A stretch of DNA of 64,000 nt, from contig LJCV01000055.1 of the NCBI GenBank assembly GCA_001298575.1, positions 62,001 to 126,000 on the forward strand. Reading direction: 5' to 3'. The first letter of the stretch is position 1. The number at the start of each line of letters is the position of its first letter. Origin of the DNA: Actinobacteria bacterium OK074. Lineage in GTDB: Bacteria; Actinomycetota; Actinomycetes; Streptomycetales; Streptomycetaceae. Positions 17,332 to 25,627 of the stretch are shown here, in pieces. A model generated the notes under the pieces. It made no database searches. It saw only the letters and a list, made by a program, of their open reading frames with translations, and was not told the origin of the DNA. A program made the position numbers and the translations under genes.

Positions 17332-17373
17332 GGATCCCGCACCCCCTCCGGCTGTACGGGGGGTGCGGGATCC
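17332..17373. terminator. terminator between convergent genes
   Basis: Perfect 15-base arms (17332-17346, GGATCCCGCACCCCC, with 17359-17373) and a 12-base loop, between the MFS stop and the small gene at 17403. Confidence 0.85.
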
Positions 17374-17402
17374 GCGGGCGGGCGCGGGGTGTTTTCCCGG
17401 CG

Positions 17403-17714
17403 TCAGTCCGACGCGGGCAGCGGCTTGGCGCTCTTCACCACCAGGGGCACGCCTCCCACGGCGAGGGTGCCCCGCCCGGGTTTGGTGCACAGCAGCTCGA
17501 CGGTGCCGTCCCCGGTGGCGTACCGCTTGCCGAGCAGGGTGCCCGCCGAGTGGTCCGGGTCGGGCGCGCTCCTCAGTGCGGGGTCGGCCTGCGCGGAGTC
17601 GACCATCGGCCGTCCCCCGCACGTCAGTTGCCGGTCGCCGGCGGTCCAGCGGACGACCACGACGCTGGTGTCGTCCACGGTGCTCGCGAGCATCATCCCG
17701 ATCCGCGGTGTCAT
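17403..17714 (-). CDS. conserved small protein of the catabolic operon
   Basis: A 103-residue protein of unknown function, last gene of the minus-strand operon that starts at the ferredoxin. It begins MTPRIGMMLASTVDDTSVVVVRW and contains two cysteines in contexts LTCGGRPMVDS and ELLCTKPGRGTLAVGG. The repeated short beta-like segments with GG-x-PM/PL turns suggest a small beta-barrel. There is no signal peptide. It starts about 50 bases after the CoA-transferase stop, so it is probably co-transcribed. I do not recognise the family by name. Confidence 0.65.
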   Translation of the reverse strand: MTPRIGMMLASTVDDTSVVVVRWTAGDRQLTCGGRPMVDSAQADPALRSAPDPDHSAGTLLGKRYATGDGTVELLCTKPGRGTLAVGGVPLVVKSAKPLPASD

Positions 17715-17764
17715 CGCGACCCGCTCCTCTCTTCGGTCCTGGCGGGCTACTTCCGGGTGGCGTC

Positions 17765-20128
17765 CTACCGGGCGGGGGCCCGGCCGATGACCCCGTCGGC
17801 CTCCAGCGCGGTGATCTCCCGCTCCGTCAGGCCGAGTTCGGTCAGCAGTTCGTGGTTGTGCTGTCCCAGCAGGGGAGCGGGGCGCACATGGTGGCGGTCG
17901 GGGCCCCGGGAAAGCCGTACCGGCAGGGTGCTGTAGCGGGCCCGGCCGCCCACGGGATGGTCGACCTCCTCGAAGAAGCCGCGGAACCGCAACTGCTCCA
18001 ACTCGGCCTGGCGGTGCGGCTGGAGCACCTTGCCGACGGGGACACCGGCGGTCCAGAGGCGGTCGACGATCTCGTCCGCGCCGCGCTCCCGGCACCAGGC
18101 GGCGAGGTGCCCGTCGATGGCGTCGTGGTGCGCGTGCCGTCCGGCGGCGGTGGACAGGTCCGGGTCCGCCGCCCAGCCGGGACGGCCGAGCGCGTCGCAC
18201 AGCGCGTCCCACTGCGCGTCGGTGGCGACGGCGACGGCGACCCAGGAGTCCTCCTGGCCGAACTCGTCCTCGTCCGCGGTGAGATAGAGGTTCTGCGGGG
18301 CCGCACCAGGACCCCGGTTCCCGGCCCGCTCCAGCAGGGCGCCGTACGCCGAGTGCTCGACGACCTGCTCGGCGGCCACGTTGAGGGCCGCGTCGACCAT
18401 GGCCGCCTCGACCAGGGCCCCTTCGCCGGTGCGGCGGCGGTGCTCCAGGGCCAGCAGCAGGCCGTTGAGCGCGTGGACGCCCGCGTTCGGGTCGCCGATC
18501 GAGTACGGCTCGACCGGGTTCTGGTCCGGGTGGCCGGTGAGCCAGGTCAGTCCGGCGGCGTCCTCGATGACGAAGGCGAAGGCGGCGTTGTCGCGCCAGG
18601 GCCCGTCGAGGCCGAAGCCGGGCATCCGGACCATGATCGCGTCGGGGCGCAGGGCCCGCACCGCCGGGTAGTCCAGGCCGAGTTGGTCCAGGACCCGCGG
18701 GGTGTAGTTCTCGACGACCACGTCGCAGGTCGCGATCAGCCGGCGCAGCAGGTCCCGGCCCTGCTCGGTGCGGATGTCGAGCGTCAGGCTCTTCTTGTTG
18801 GTGTTGAGGCCCGCGAAGATCGGCGACCGCTCCCACCACTGGTCCACGCTCGGCGGCAGGCCCGCGATCAGCCGGGTACCGTCGGGCCGGGCGGCGGACT
18901 CCAGGTGGATCACCTCGGCCCCGAGCATGGCGAGCACGTGCGTGCACGAAGGACCGGCCCAGAACGCGGTCATGTCCAGGACCCGCAGACCGTCGAACGA
19001 CAGCCCCGCGCCCCGCTGTTCGGGTACCGGGCGGGCACTGCGGCGGCTCTCCGTGTGCTCGCCCAGACGCGGCGCCGGACCCGGTGGCCGCAGCCGGGCG
19101 GGGTCCAGCCGGAACGGGGCGGCGGGCTGGAGGAAGCCGTCGCGGGGGTTGGGCCGGAAGGTCCCGCGGGCCTCGAAGTGGTCCATGGCCGGGGCGTTGG
19201 CGCCGTTGACCACCGCGGAGTTGGGGATGCGGAACGCCGTGGCCAGCTCGCGGATCTCGGCGACCGTCCGGCCGGCGATCCACTCCTGGATCACCGGGGC
19301 CAGCTCGGTGGCCCGCGCGACGATCGAGAACGGGTTCTTCTCGTCGATCCACTCCGGGTGCCCGACCATCGCGCACAGGTCGAAGAACTGCTGGGCCGTC
19401 GCACAACCGAGCGCCACCAGCCCGTCCTTGGCGGTGGCCACGCCCGGCATGTTCAGCCGCCGGGTCTGCTGCCAGGGCCGGTCGAGCATGTCCCGGAACG
19501 TCACCGGATGGTAGGTCAGGGACAGGACATGGGCTTCGAGCATGGAGAGGTCGACCAGTTCGCCGGTGTCGGGCGCGCGCAGTCGTACGGCCAGGGTCGC
19601 GGCGGCGGCGTACGCCCCCGACACCCAGTCGCCGACCCGGCCGCCGACGAAGACCGGGGCCCGGTCCGGGGCGCCGCAGCCGAGCCCGACGATGCCGCCG
19701 GACCACGCCTGGAGGGTGAACTCGGTGGCGGCGCGGTCCCGCCACGGCCCGTCGAGGCCGAACGGCGTGATCGAGGTGACGACGAGGTGCGGGTGGGCGC
19801 GGTGGATCTCCCGCGGGGACAGCGGCGCGCCCGGCGACCACACCACGACGTCCGCCGACTCCAGGAGCCCGCGCACCAGCTCCGGATCGCCGACGACGCT
19901 CTCCTTCGAGCAGGCCAGAAAGCTGAACAGGGCGCCGTCCGCGCCGGGGGCGATCGTGGCTCCGGAGGCCGACCAGCGGCGTAGCGGATCGCCCTCGGGG
20001 GGCTCGACCTTGACGACGTCCGCGGCGCCGTCGGCGAGCAGTTTGGTGCAGTAGGCGCCGGGGACTCCGGTGGAGAGGTCCACCACGAGGCAGCCGGTGA
20101 GCGGTGGTCGGCCGGGGGCGGGGCTCAT
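17765..20128 (-). CDS. double-length CaiB/BaiF (family III) CoA-transferase
   Basis: A 787-residue protein consisting of two complete family III CoA-transferase units, about residues 8-375 and 405-780. Unit 1 opens LTGCLVVDLSTGVPGAYCTKLLADGAADVVKVEPPEGDP; unit 2 opens FDGLRVLDMTAFWAGPSCTHVLAMLGAEVIHLES. The Asp that forms the aspartyl-CoA intermediate appears to be present in both (GGRVGDWVSGAY in unit 1, SIGDPNAGVHALNG in unit 2). The enzymes move CoA between acyl groups, here probably activating the pathway's carboxylic acid. Single-unit enzymes work as interlocked dimers, so a fused pair may act as an intramolecular heterodimer. ATGA overlap with the crotonase stop. Confidence 0.9.
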   Translation of the reverse strand: MSPAPGRPPLTGCLVVDLSTGVPGAYCTKLLADGAADVVKVEPPEGDPLRRWSASGATIAPGADGALFSFLACSKESVVGDPELVRGLLESADVVVWSPGAPLSPREIHRAHPHLVVTSITPFGLDGPWRDRAATEFTLQAWSGGIVGLGCGAPDRAPVFVGGRVGDWVSGAYAAAATLAVRLRAPDTGELVDLSMLEAHVLSLTYHPVTFRDMLDRPWQQTRRLNMPGVATAKDGLVALGCATAQQFFDLCAMVGHPEWIDEKNPFSIVARATELAPVIQEWIAGRTVAEIRELATAFRIPNSAVVNGANAPAMDHFEARGTFRPNPRDGFLQPAAPFRLDPARLRPPGPAPRLGEHTESRRSARPVPEQRGAGLSFDGLRVLDMTAFWAGPSCTHVLAMLGAEVIHLESAARPDGTRLIAGLPPSVDQWWERSPIFAGLNTNKKSLTLDIRTEQGRDLLRRLIATCDVVVENYTPRVLDQLGLDYPAVRALRPDAIMVRMPGFGLDGPWRDNAAFAFVIEDAAGLTWLTGHPDQNPVEPYSIGDPNAGVHALNGLLLALEHRRRTGEGALVEAAMVDAALNVAAEQVVEHSAYGALLERAGNRGPGAAPQNLYLTADEDEFGQEDSWVAVAVATDAQWDALCDALGRPGWAADPDLSTAAGRHAHHDAIDGHLAAWCRERGADEIVDRLWTAGVPVGKVLQPHRQAELEQLRFRGFFEEVDHPVGGRARYSTLPVRLSRGPDRHHVRPAPLLGQHNHELLTELGLTEREITALEADGVIGRAPAR

Positions 20129-21099
20129 GCGTCGTCGCTCCCGCGCTTGCGGCCCGACCTGCTGAGGCGGAAGTCCGGGGGGTACTTGTCGTCGTTGTCC
20201 CGGACCGCGTTGGGGATGCCGCCGTCGATCGTCTCCTCGTCGAGCATCAGGTCGTTGCCGTCGGCGCGGGCGATGCCGCCGATCGACTCGAACAGCCCGG
20301 TGAGCACGGAGCCCATGTACTCGCCCTGGTGCTGTTTGAAGATCTCGAAGAACACCTTCTGCATGAACACCGTGTCGGTGGGGCGGGTGCGGGCGCAGGC
20401 CAGCGCGTACTTCTCGACCTCCGCCTCCAGGTCGGCCCGGGGGACGACACGGTTGAGGAAGTTGCAGTCGTACATCTCCTGGGCGGTGAACGGCCTGCCG
20501 GTGAAGACCATTTCCTGGAATTTTCTGAGGCCCATGGTCTGCGCCCAGCTCCACATCCGGGGCGCCCAGCCGACGTACCGGAAGGAGGGGTGGCCGAAGA
20601 GGGCGTCGTCGGAGGAGATCACCAGGTCGGCGTCGGCCGCCTGGTAGAAGTGCCAGCCGTAGCAGTAGCCCTTGACCTCCAGGATGCTGATCTTCTTGAA
20701 GTCCTGGAGGCTGCGGCAGCCGCCCTCGGGGTGCGCGTACCACTGCGAGGGGGTGCCGCCGTAGCGGTAGGAGCCCTTGGGGGGATAGCGGACGTCGTCG
20801 TCCTCGTCGAGCCCCTGTTCCGCCAGGAGGGGGCCGGCGGTCGGGGCGGCGTGCATCTCCATGGTCTCCGCGATGTCGGCGCCGGTGCCGAGGTGGTCGC
20901 CGACGCCCCGGATCACCAGGACCTTCACCTCGTCGTCGACGTTGGCGCGGTGCAGCAGCCGGGCGAAGCGCAGCCGGGCCGCCGCGGTCGGGGCGTTGAG
21001 GTGGTCGGGCCGGTCCAGGGTGAGGGTGGCGATCTTCGTCTTGGGGTCCTTCTCGTAGCGGATGATCTCCTCCGCCGAGGGACGGTCGCTGTCAGCCAT
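20125..21099 (-). CDS. enoyl-CoA hydratase/isomerase (crotonase) family protein, long form
   Basis: A 324-residue crotonase, against about 260 normally. The first oxyanion loop region is KVLVIRGVGDHLGTGADIAE (about residues 60-79) and the second GYCYGWHFYQAADADLVISSDDALFGHP (about 145-172). Between them is an insertion of some 40 residues rich in Tyr, Gly and Pro (GSYRYGGTPSQWYAHPEGG). The usual catalytic Glu pair of hydratases is not obvious, so it may be an isomerase, a C-C hydrolase or a ring-opening lyase. GGAAAGGATC precedes ATG 21099. Its stop overlaps the CoA-transferase start. It probably acts on the CoA ester made by that enzyme. Confidence 0.85.
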   Translation of the reverse strand: MADSDRPSAEEIIRYEKDPKTKIATLTLDRPDHLNAPTAAARLRFARLLHRANVDDEVKVLVIRGVGDHLGTGADIAETMEMHAAPTAGPLLAEQGLDEDDDVRYPPKGSYRYGGTPSQWYAHPEGGCRSLQDFKKISILEVKGYCYGWHFYQAADADLVISSDDALFGHPSFRYVGWAPRMWSWAQTMGLRKFQEMVFTGRPFTAQEMYDCNFLNRVVPRADLEAEVEKYALACARTRPTDTVFMQKVFFEIFKQHQGEYMGSVLTGLFESIGGIARADGNDLMLDEETIDGGIPNAVRDNDDKYPPDFRLSRSGRKRGSDDA

Positions 21100-21129
21100 G
21101 TGCGGGGATCCTTTCCCGGGCGCAGCACG

Positions 21130-21163
21130 GCGGGGCGGGGCCGTGGAGACGGCCCCGCCCCGC
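21130..21163 (-). terminator. hairpin between M24 protein and crotonase genes
   Basis: Perfect 15-base arms (21130-21144 and 21149-21163) with a GGAG loop, immediately after the stop of the second M24 gene. There is no T-run, so it may attenuate rather than end the operon. Confidence 0.65.
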
Positions 21164-21167
21164 GCGA

Positions 21168-22301
21168 CTACGGCTTCCAGAGGGGACTCGACGTGAGCAG
21201 TTCGGCTCCGTCGGGGGTGATGAGCACGGCCTCCCGGCCCAGGACGGCGCCCACGCCCTCCTGCCAGACGTAGCCGGTCACGGCGAGCGCCATGCCGGGT
21301 TCGAGCCGTTCCTCGGCCGCGGTGAGCGGCAGTCCCGAGGCGACCACGGGCGGGTCGAAGCCCAGGCCCAGACCGCGGGCGACGGGCATCGGGGGCAGCG
21401 GTTCGCCCACCGTGTCGTAGGCGGCGAGCAGATCGCTCGCGGGAGCGCCCGGCCGGCAGGCGTCGACCAGCCGGACCCACAGTTCCTCCCAGCGGCGGAA
21501 CAGGGCGGCGGTGGCGGCTGTGTCGGTGGGGTCCCCGCCGTCGGCGGGCCAGGTGCGGGCGACCTCGCCGATGTAGCCGCCCGCGACCACGCCCGCGGTG
21601 AAGGCCACGAGGTCGCCCGGGCGTACTTCTCCGTCCCCGCCGACCTTGCGCCAGGGGTGTTCCCGGGAGGTCACCCAGGCCGCCTCCTGGGTCGCCGGTG
21701 TGCTCACGCCACCGGCCGCCGCGGCCTCCAACAGGACGCCGGACAGGTGCCGTTCGGTCGCGCCGGGCCGCAACTCGGCCACCGCCTTGGCGAGGCTGGC
21801 CTCGGCCACGTCGACGGCCTCCCGCAGGGCCGTCACCTCCTCGGCCGTCTTGACCCGGCGGGCGGCGCGCATCGCCGGTTCGCCGTCGACGAGTTCGGCC
21901 ACCGGGAAGGCCAGGGGCAGGAGTTGGAGGAACATCGGCGAGATGGTGTCCGTGCCCACCCGCCGGGCGGTGGCCGTGCCCTCGATGCCCCGCAACGCCG
22001 TCACCCAGTTCATCGGGTTCCAGGTCAGGGCATACAGCTGCGCGTGCGGGATGTCGTCGGGGATGCCCTCGTCCCACGTGCTGAGCATGTGGACCTCCCC
22101 GGTGGCGCGCACGACCACCGCGGCGGGGGCGAAGGGATGGGTGCCGGCGGTCCACAGGCCGCGGGCGCCGGTGACGTAGCGGACGTTGGCGCTGCGGCCG
22201 AGGACGAGGACGTCGAGGTCGTGGGCTTCCATGTGGGCCAGCGCGCGCTCCCGCCGCCCGAGGCGGAGAGCGCGGTCGTCCGGCAGGACCTCAGTCGCCA
22301 T
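21168..22301 (-). CDS. M24 (creatinase/Xaa-Pro peptidase fold) protein lacking metal ligands
   Basis: A 377-residue pita-bread-fold protein. The N-terminal creatinase domain is normal (RRERALAHMEAHDLDVLVLGRSANVRYVTGA). In the C-terminal domain the five metal ligands of M24 peptidases are mostly replaced. The first Asp site reads VAFTAGVVAGG, the second YIGEVARTWPAD (Asp to Glu), the His site GLGLGFDPP, and the first Glu site MALAVTGYVWQ; only the last Glu region (AVLGREAVLI) looks conserved. Creatinase itself needs no metal but keeps a catalytic His. This protein may be a non-hydrolytic or regulatory partner of the next M24 protein, whose frame it overlaps by 11 bases. Confidence 0.82.
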   Translation of the reverse strand: MATEVLPDDRALRLGRRERALAHMEAHDLDVLVLGRSANVRYVTGARGLWTAGTHPFAPAAVVVRATGEVHMLSTWDEGIPDDIPHAQLYALTWNPMNWVTALRGIEGTATARRVGTDTISPMFLQLLPLAFPVAELVDGEPAMRAARRVKTAEEVTALREAVDVAEASLAKAVAELRPGATERHLSGVLLEAAAAGGVSTPATQEAAWVTSREHPWRKVGGDGEVRPGDLVAFTAGVVAGGYIGEVARTWPADGGDPTDTAATAALFRRWEELWVRLVDACRPGAPASDLLAAYDTVGEPLPPMPVARGLGLGFDPPVVASGLPLTAAEERLEPGMALAVTGYVWQEGVGAVLGREAVLITPDGAELLTSSPLWKP

Positions 22302-23499
22302 AGGGGGTGTAGGGGTAGTCGGTCAGGGCGGTCCAGCCCTCTTCCTCGATCACGAGGACCTCCTCGCTGCGGTAGCCGCCGGTGCCGTCCTCCCAGACAA
22401 CGGGTTCGAGCACGAGCACCATGCCGGTCTCCAGCACCAGGTGCTCGTCGAACTCCTCGCCCAGGTCGGTGCCGACGAAGGGCATCTCGGCGGGGTCGGT
22501 GCCCATGCCGTGCCCCAGGTAGAAGTGCGGAAGCCAGGGTTTCGTACCGCCGCCCGCGGCGACGGCGGCCCGGGTCAGGTCGGCGGCGGTGGCGCCCGCC
22601 CGCAGGACGTCCTTCACCGCGGTGTGGATCTCCCACCACTTGGTGAACTGCGCCCGCTGGCGCGGGTTCGGGTCCTGCCCGACGATCCAGGTCCGGCCGA
22701 AGTCCGAGCAGTACCCGGCGTAGTTGATGCTCACGTCGGTCCACAGCACATCCCCCTTCGCCAGCTCCCGCTCGGTCGTCAGCAGCGGGAGGGCCAGGTC
22801 GCCGTGGGTGGTCCACACCCCGGCCGCCCGGGAGTCCGGCATCACCTGCCAGATGGGGTCCAGCACGTTGGCCAGCGCGCCGTGTTCGTAGGCGTGGCGC
22901 ACGAACGCCGCCGACAGGTCGATCTGCCGCATCCCCGGTGCGAGCGACGCCTCGATGCCGTCCATGGCCCGCTCGGTGATCCGCAGGGCGGTACGGATGC
23001 AGGACAGTTCGTCCGGGGTCTTGATCAGCTTGGCCGCGGTCAGCACCCCCGCGGCGTCGGCGGGCGGACCGCCGGGGAACAGCGCCTTCTGCGCCCGGCG
23101 CATGGCGCCGGTCACCTCGTCGACCGCCACCGCCGCCCCGTCCGGCACGAGTCCGGCGAGGGCGGCGGCGAAGGTGCGCACCCCTTCGTCGAACTCCAGG
23201 TAGACCGGCGGATGGAAGTGGACGGCGGGCGGCGCGTCCGCGAGGGTGCCCTCGCGGAACGGCATGAACAGGTGCGGCCACGGGTCGTCCGCCACCACCA
23301 CGGCGACGGGCCGGTCGACGTGCGCCAGACCGGAGTCGCCCAGCGGCCAGCTCACCCCGGTCGCGTACGTCACCGCGGCGTTGCCGAGCAGGACCAGCGC
23401 GTCGACGCCCTGCTGAGCCATGGCCGCCCGCAGCCGCGCGCCGCGTTCACGGTTCATGCGGTCCAGGTCGGGTGCGGCCGGAATGTCGATGGCGGTCAC
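22291..23499 (-). CDS. M24 family metallopeptidase (Xaa-Pro peptidase-like), intact
   Basis: A 402-residue member of the same fold with a complete metal centre: Asp in VLWTDVSINYAG, Asp in YCSDFGRTW, His in FYLGHGMGTDP, Glu in MVLVLEPVVWED and Glu in GYRSEEVLVI. Xaa-Pro peptidases, amidases and some ring-cleaving hydrolases share this arrangement. GTG 23499 is the start; the upstream 60 bases lead to the amidohydrolase stop. It overlaps the metal-less paralog by 11 bases, so the two are coupled and may form a heterodimer. In a catabolic operon the substrate is likely a small amide or cyclic compound rather than a peptide. Confidence 0.87.
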   Translation of the reverse strand: MTAIDIPAAPDLDRMNRERGARLRAAMAQQGVDALVLLGNAAVTYATGVSWPLGDSGLAHVDRPVAVVVADDPWPHLFMPFREGTLADAPPAVHFHPPVYLEFDEGVRTFAAALAGLVPDGAAVAVDEVTGAMRRAQKALFPGGPPADAAGVLTAAKLIKTPDELSCIRTALRITERAMDGIEASLAPGMRQIDLSAAFVRHAYEHGALANVLDPIWQVMPDSRAAGVWTTHGDLALPLLTTERELAKGDVLWTDVSINYAGYCSDFGRTWIVGQDPNPRQRAQFTKWWEIHTAVKDVLRAGATAADLTRAAVAAGGGTKPWLPHFYLGHGMGTDPAEMPFVGTDLGEEFDEHLVLETGMVLVLEPVVWEDGTGGYRSEEVLVIEEEGWTALTDYPYTPYGD

Positions 23500-23563
23500 G
23501 GCCGTCTCCCGGGCAGAACCGGCGAAGTCGACAGGGTCATGGGATCTCGCCTCGCTTTCCGGC

Positions 23564-24727
23564 CTACAGGCCGAGGTATTCCATGACGTTGCCGCTGACG
23601 ATGCGCGCCGCCTTCTCGGGCCCGACGGCGTCCACGACCAGGGCGATCGACTTCTCCGAGTAGCCGAACGTGCTCTCGTTGTGCGGGTAGTCGGCGGACC
23701 ACATGACCCGCTCCGCGCCGATCAGGTCGAGCAGCCGCAGCCCGAGCGGGTCGACCATGAAGGACGCGTACATGTGGTGGTCCCAGTAGTGCCGGACCTC
23801 GTGCTCCACCGGCCGGTCCAGCATGTGCCGGTAGGAGGCGAGGAGGTGCTCGGCGTCCTGGAGCGCGGAGGGGATCCAGTTCACGCCGCCCTCGAACCAG
23901 CCGACGCGCAGCCCCGGATGCCGGTCGATGATGCCGCCCAGGACGTACCGGCCGAACATCTCCCGGTACGGCGCCACGTTGGCGACCATGCCGACGGCGA
24001 TGGCGTTGACCTCGCAGGGCGCCTTGAGCCCGGTCTCGCCGATGTGGTGGGAGACCGGCAGCCCCGCCTCCTCGATCGCGTCCCAGACCGGGATCATCGC
24101 GGTACTGGAGTAGTCGATGGGCCTGCCCTCGTCGTCCTGCCCCGGGGACAACGGCAGGAGGAAGGTCTTCAGCCCCAGGCCCTTCATCTCCTCAAGGGTC
24201 CTGCGGGCCCCCTCGGCGTCCCACCAGTTGATGAGCCCGACGCCGTAGAAGCTGCCCGCGGAGCGGGCCTGGAGTTCGGCGATGTACTGGTTGTAGATCC
24301 GGAAGCACAGCTCGCGGATCTCCTTGTCGGGGTAGTGGAAGAGGGCCAACAGGGCGTTGGGGAAGGCGAGTTCCCTGACGATGCCGTCCGAGCGGAGTTC
24401 CTGGAGGCGCCCTTCGAGGTTGTCGCTGCCGGCGCCGGTCAGCGGGTCGTACTGCATGAGTACGTGGCTGAACTCGCCCGGCAGGAACGACTTTCCGCCC
24501 ATGCCCAGCTCGTAGGCGCCGTCCTCGTACCAGACCCGTGGTGCCTGGTCCTTGAGCCGCTCGGGGAAGCGGTCGTAGAAGATGTCCTCCGCGAGCGAGA
24601 TGTGGTTGTCGGCGGAGAACACCTCGGTGCCCCGGGGCAGGCCCAGGGAGCCGGCGGCGTGGCCGTGCCGCTCCTTCGGCGGGCCGAAGCCCTCGGGGGG
24701 ATAAAGGGTGGACGACTGGCTGGACAT
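23564..24727 (-). CDS. amidohydrolase family protein (amidohydrolase_2)
   Basis: A 387-residue TIM-barrel metal-dependent hydrolase or decarboxylase of the ACMSD-like group. The strand-1 metal motif is FSADNH near residue 40 (the usual DxH is AD-N-H). His residues follow in GLPVSHHIGETG (about 228), and the terminal metal Asp is in VMWSADYPHNESTFGYS (about 350). Relatives in actinobacterial degradation clusters hydrolyse C-C or C-N bonds of ring-derived intermediates. It lies 45 bases after the SDR and 65 bases before the M24 pair, inside one apparent operon. Confidence 0.87.
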   Translation of the reverse strand: MSSQSSTLYPPEGFGPPKERHGHAAGSLGLPRGTEVFSADNHISLAEDIFYDRFPERLKDQAPRVWYEDGAYELGMGGKSFLPGEFSHVLMQYDPLTGAGSDNLEGRLQELRSDGIVRELAFPNALLALFHYPDKEIRELCFRIYNQYIAELQARSAGSFYGVGLINWWDAEGARRTLEEMKGLGLKTFLLPLSPGQDDEGRPIDYSSTAMIPVWDAIEEAGLPVSHHIGETGLKAPCEVNAIAVGMVANVAPYREMFGRYVLGGIIDRHPGLRVGWFEGGVNWIPSALQDAEHLLASYRHMLDRPVEHEVRHYWDHHMYASFMVDPLGLRLLDLIGAERVMWSADYPHNESTFGYSEKSIALVVDAVGPEKAARIVSGNVMEYLGL

Positions 24728-24771
24728 CTTTGTCCTCCATGGTGATCTGCGGTTTCACGTCTGCGCGACGG

Positions 24772-25584
24772 TCATGCGGTGGCCGGCGGGGGCTTGAGGC
24801 CCGCCGTGGTGCCGCCGTCGACCGTCAGCACGGTTCCGGTGACGTGCGGCGAGCGGTCGCCGCCCAGATAGGCGACGGCCTCCGCGACGTCCCGGGGCGT
24901 GCCCAGCCGTTGCAGCGGCTGGATGGCCGCCATCCGGGCCCGGATCGCCCGGGTGGCCTCGTCGGCGTCGTCCGCGTCCGCGCTCGCGGAGGCGGTCGCG
25001 GTGGCCAGGAAATGCGTGGGGATGCCGCCCGGCGCGATGCAGTTGACCCGGATGCCGTACGGGGCCAGGTCGATCGCCGCGCACTTGCTGAAGTGGACGA
25101 CCGCCGCCTTCGAGGCGCGGTAGGTCAGCACGCCGGAGCCGGCCTGGACACCGCCGATGGAACTGACGTTGACGATGGCGCCGCCGCCGTGCTCCGCCAT
25201 GTGCCGGGCGGCGGCCCGGGTGCCCGTCATCACGCCGAACAGGTTGACGCCCAGGACGTGTTGGAAGTCGGCGAAGTCCTCGTCCAGGAGGCCCTGGTGC
25301 ATGGCGCCCGGGATGCCGGCGTTGTTGACCATGAGGTGCAGCCCGCCGAACTCCGCCACCGCGAAGGCGACGAGTTCCTCGGCCTGCCCGGCGACCGCGA
25401 CGTCCGTCTGCCGGAACCGGACGTCCGGGCCGTACTCGTCGGCCAGGGACTTGCCGAGGTCCCGGTCGAGATCGGCGATCACGACACGGACCCCGTCCTC
25501 CAGCAGCCGCTCCACGCTCGCGCGGCCCAGCCCGCCCGCACCACCGGTGACCACGGCGACCCTGCCCGACAGTTCTTCGGCCAT
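24772..25584 (-). CDS. short-chain dehydrogenase/reductase (SDR)
   Basis: A 270-residue classical SDR. The NAD-binding motif is TGGAGGLG at about residues 14-21, an Asp at the end of strand 2 (VVIADLDRD) predicts NAD over NADP, and NNAG and the catalytic Ser (VNVSSIGG) and YRASK (Tyr/Lys) are present. After the active site a stretch of Ala/Ser/Asp (TATASASADADDADEA) replaces the usual substrate lid and may be flexible. It sits directly downstream of the P450, so it could oxidise the alcohol made by hydroxylation to a ketone. Confidence 0.93.
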   Translation of the reverse strand: MAEELSGRVAVVTGGAGGLGRASVERLLEDGVRVVIADLDRDLGKSLADEYGPDVRFRQTDVAVAGQAEELVAFAVAEFGGLHLMVNNAGIPGAMHQGLLDEDFADFQHVLGVNLFGVMTGTRAAARHMAEHGGGAIVNVSSIGGVQAGSGVLTYRASKAAVVHFSKCAAIDLAPYGIRVNCIAPGGIPTHFLATATASASADADDADEATRAIRARMAAIQPLQRLGTPRDVAEAVAYLGGDRSPHVTGTVLTVDGGTTAGLKPPPATA

Positions 25585-25627
25585 CCTGCTCGATGTCTCC
25601 TTGTGTATAGAGGGGGTACGGCGCCGG

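Noticed and set aside
17765..20128. Idea that the first half of the double CoA-transferase had lost its catalytic Asp, from the SMLEA versus AMVDA difference.
   Set aside because: The nucleophile aligns with the Asp in the GDxxxG segment (VGDWVSG, IGDPNAG), present in both halves; the SMLEA/AMVDA position is not the nucleophile.
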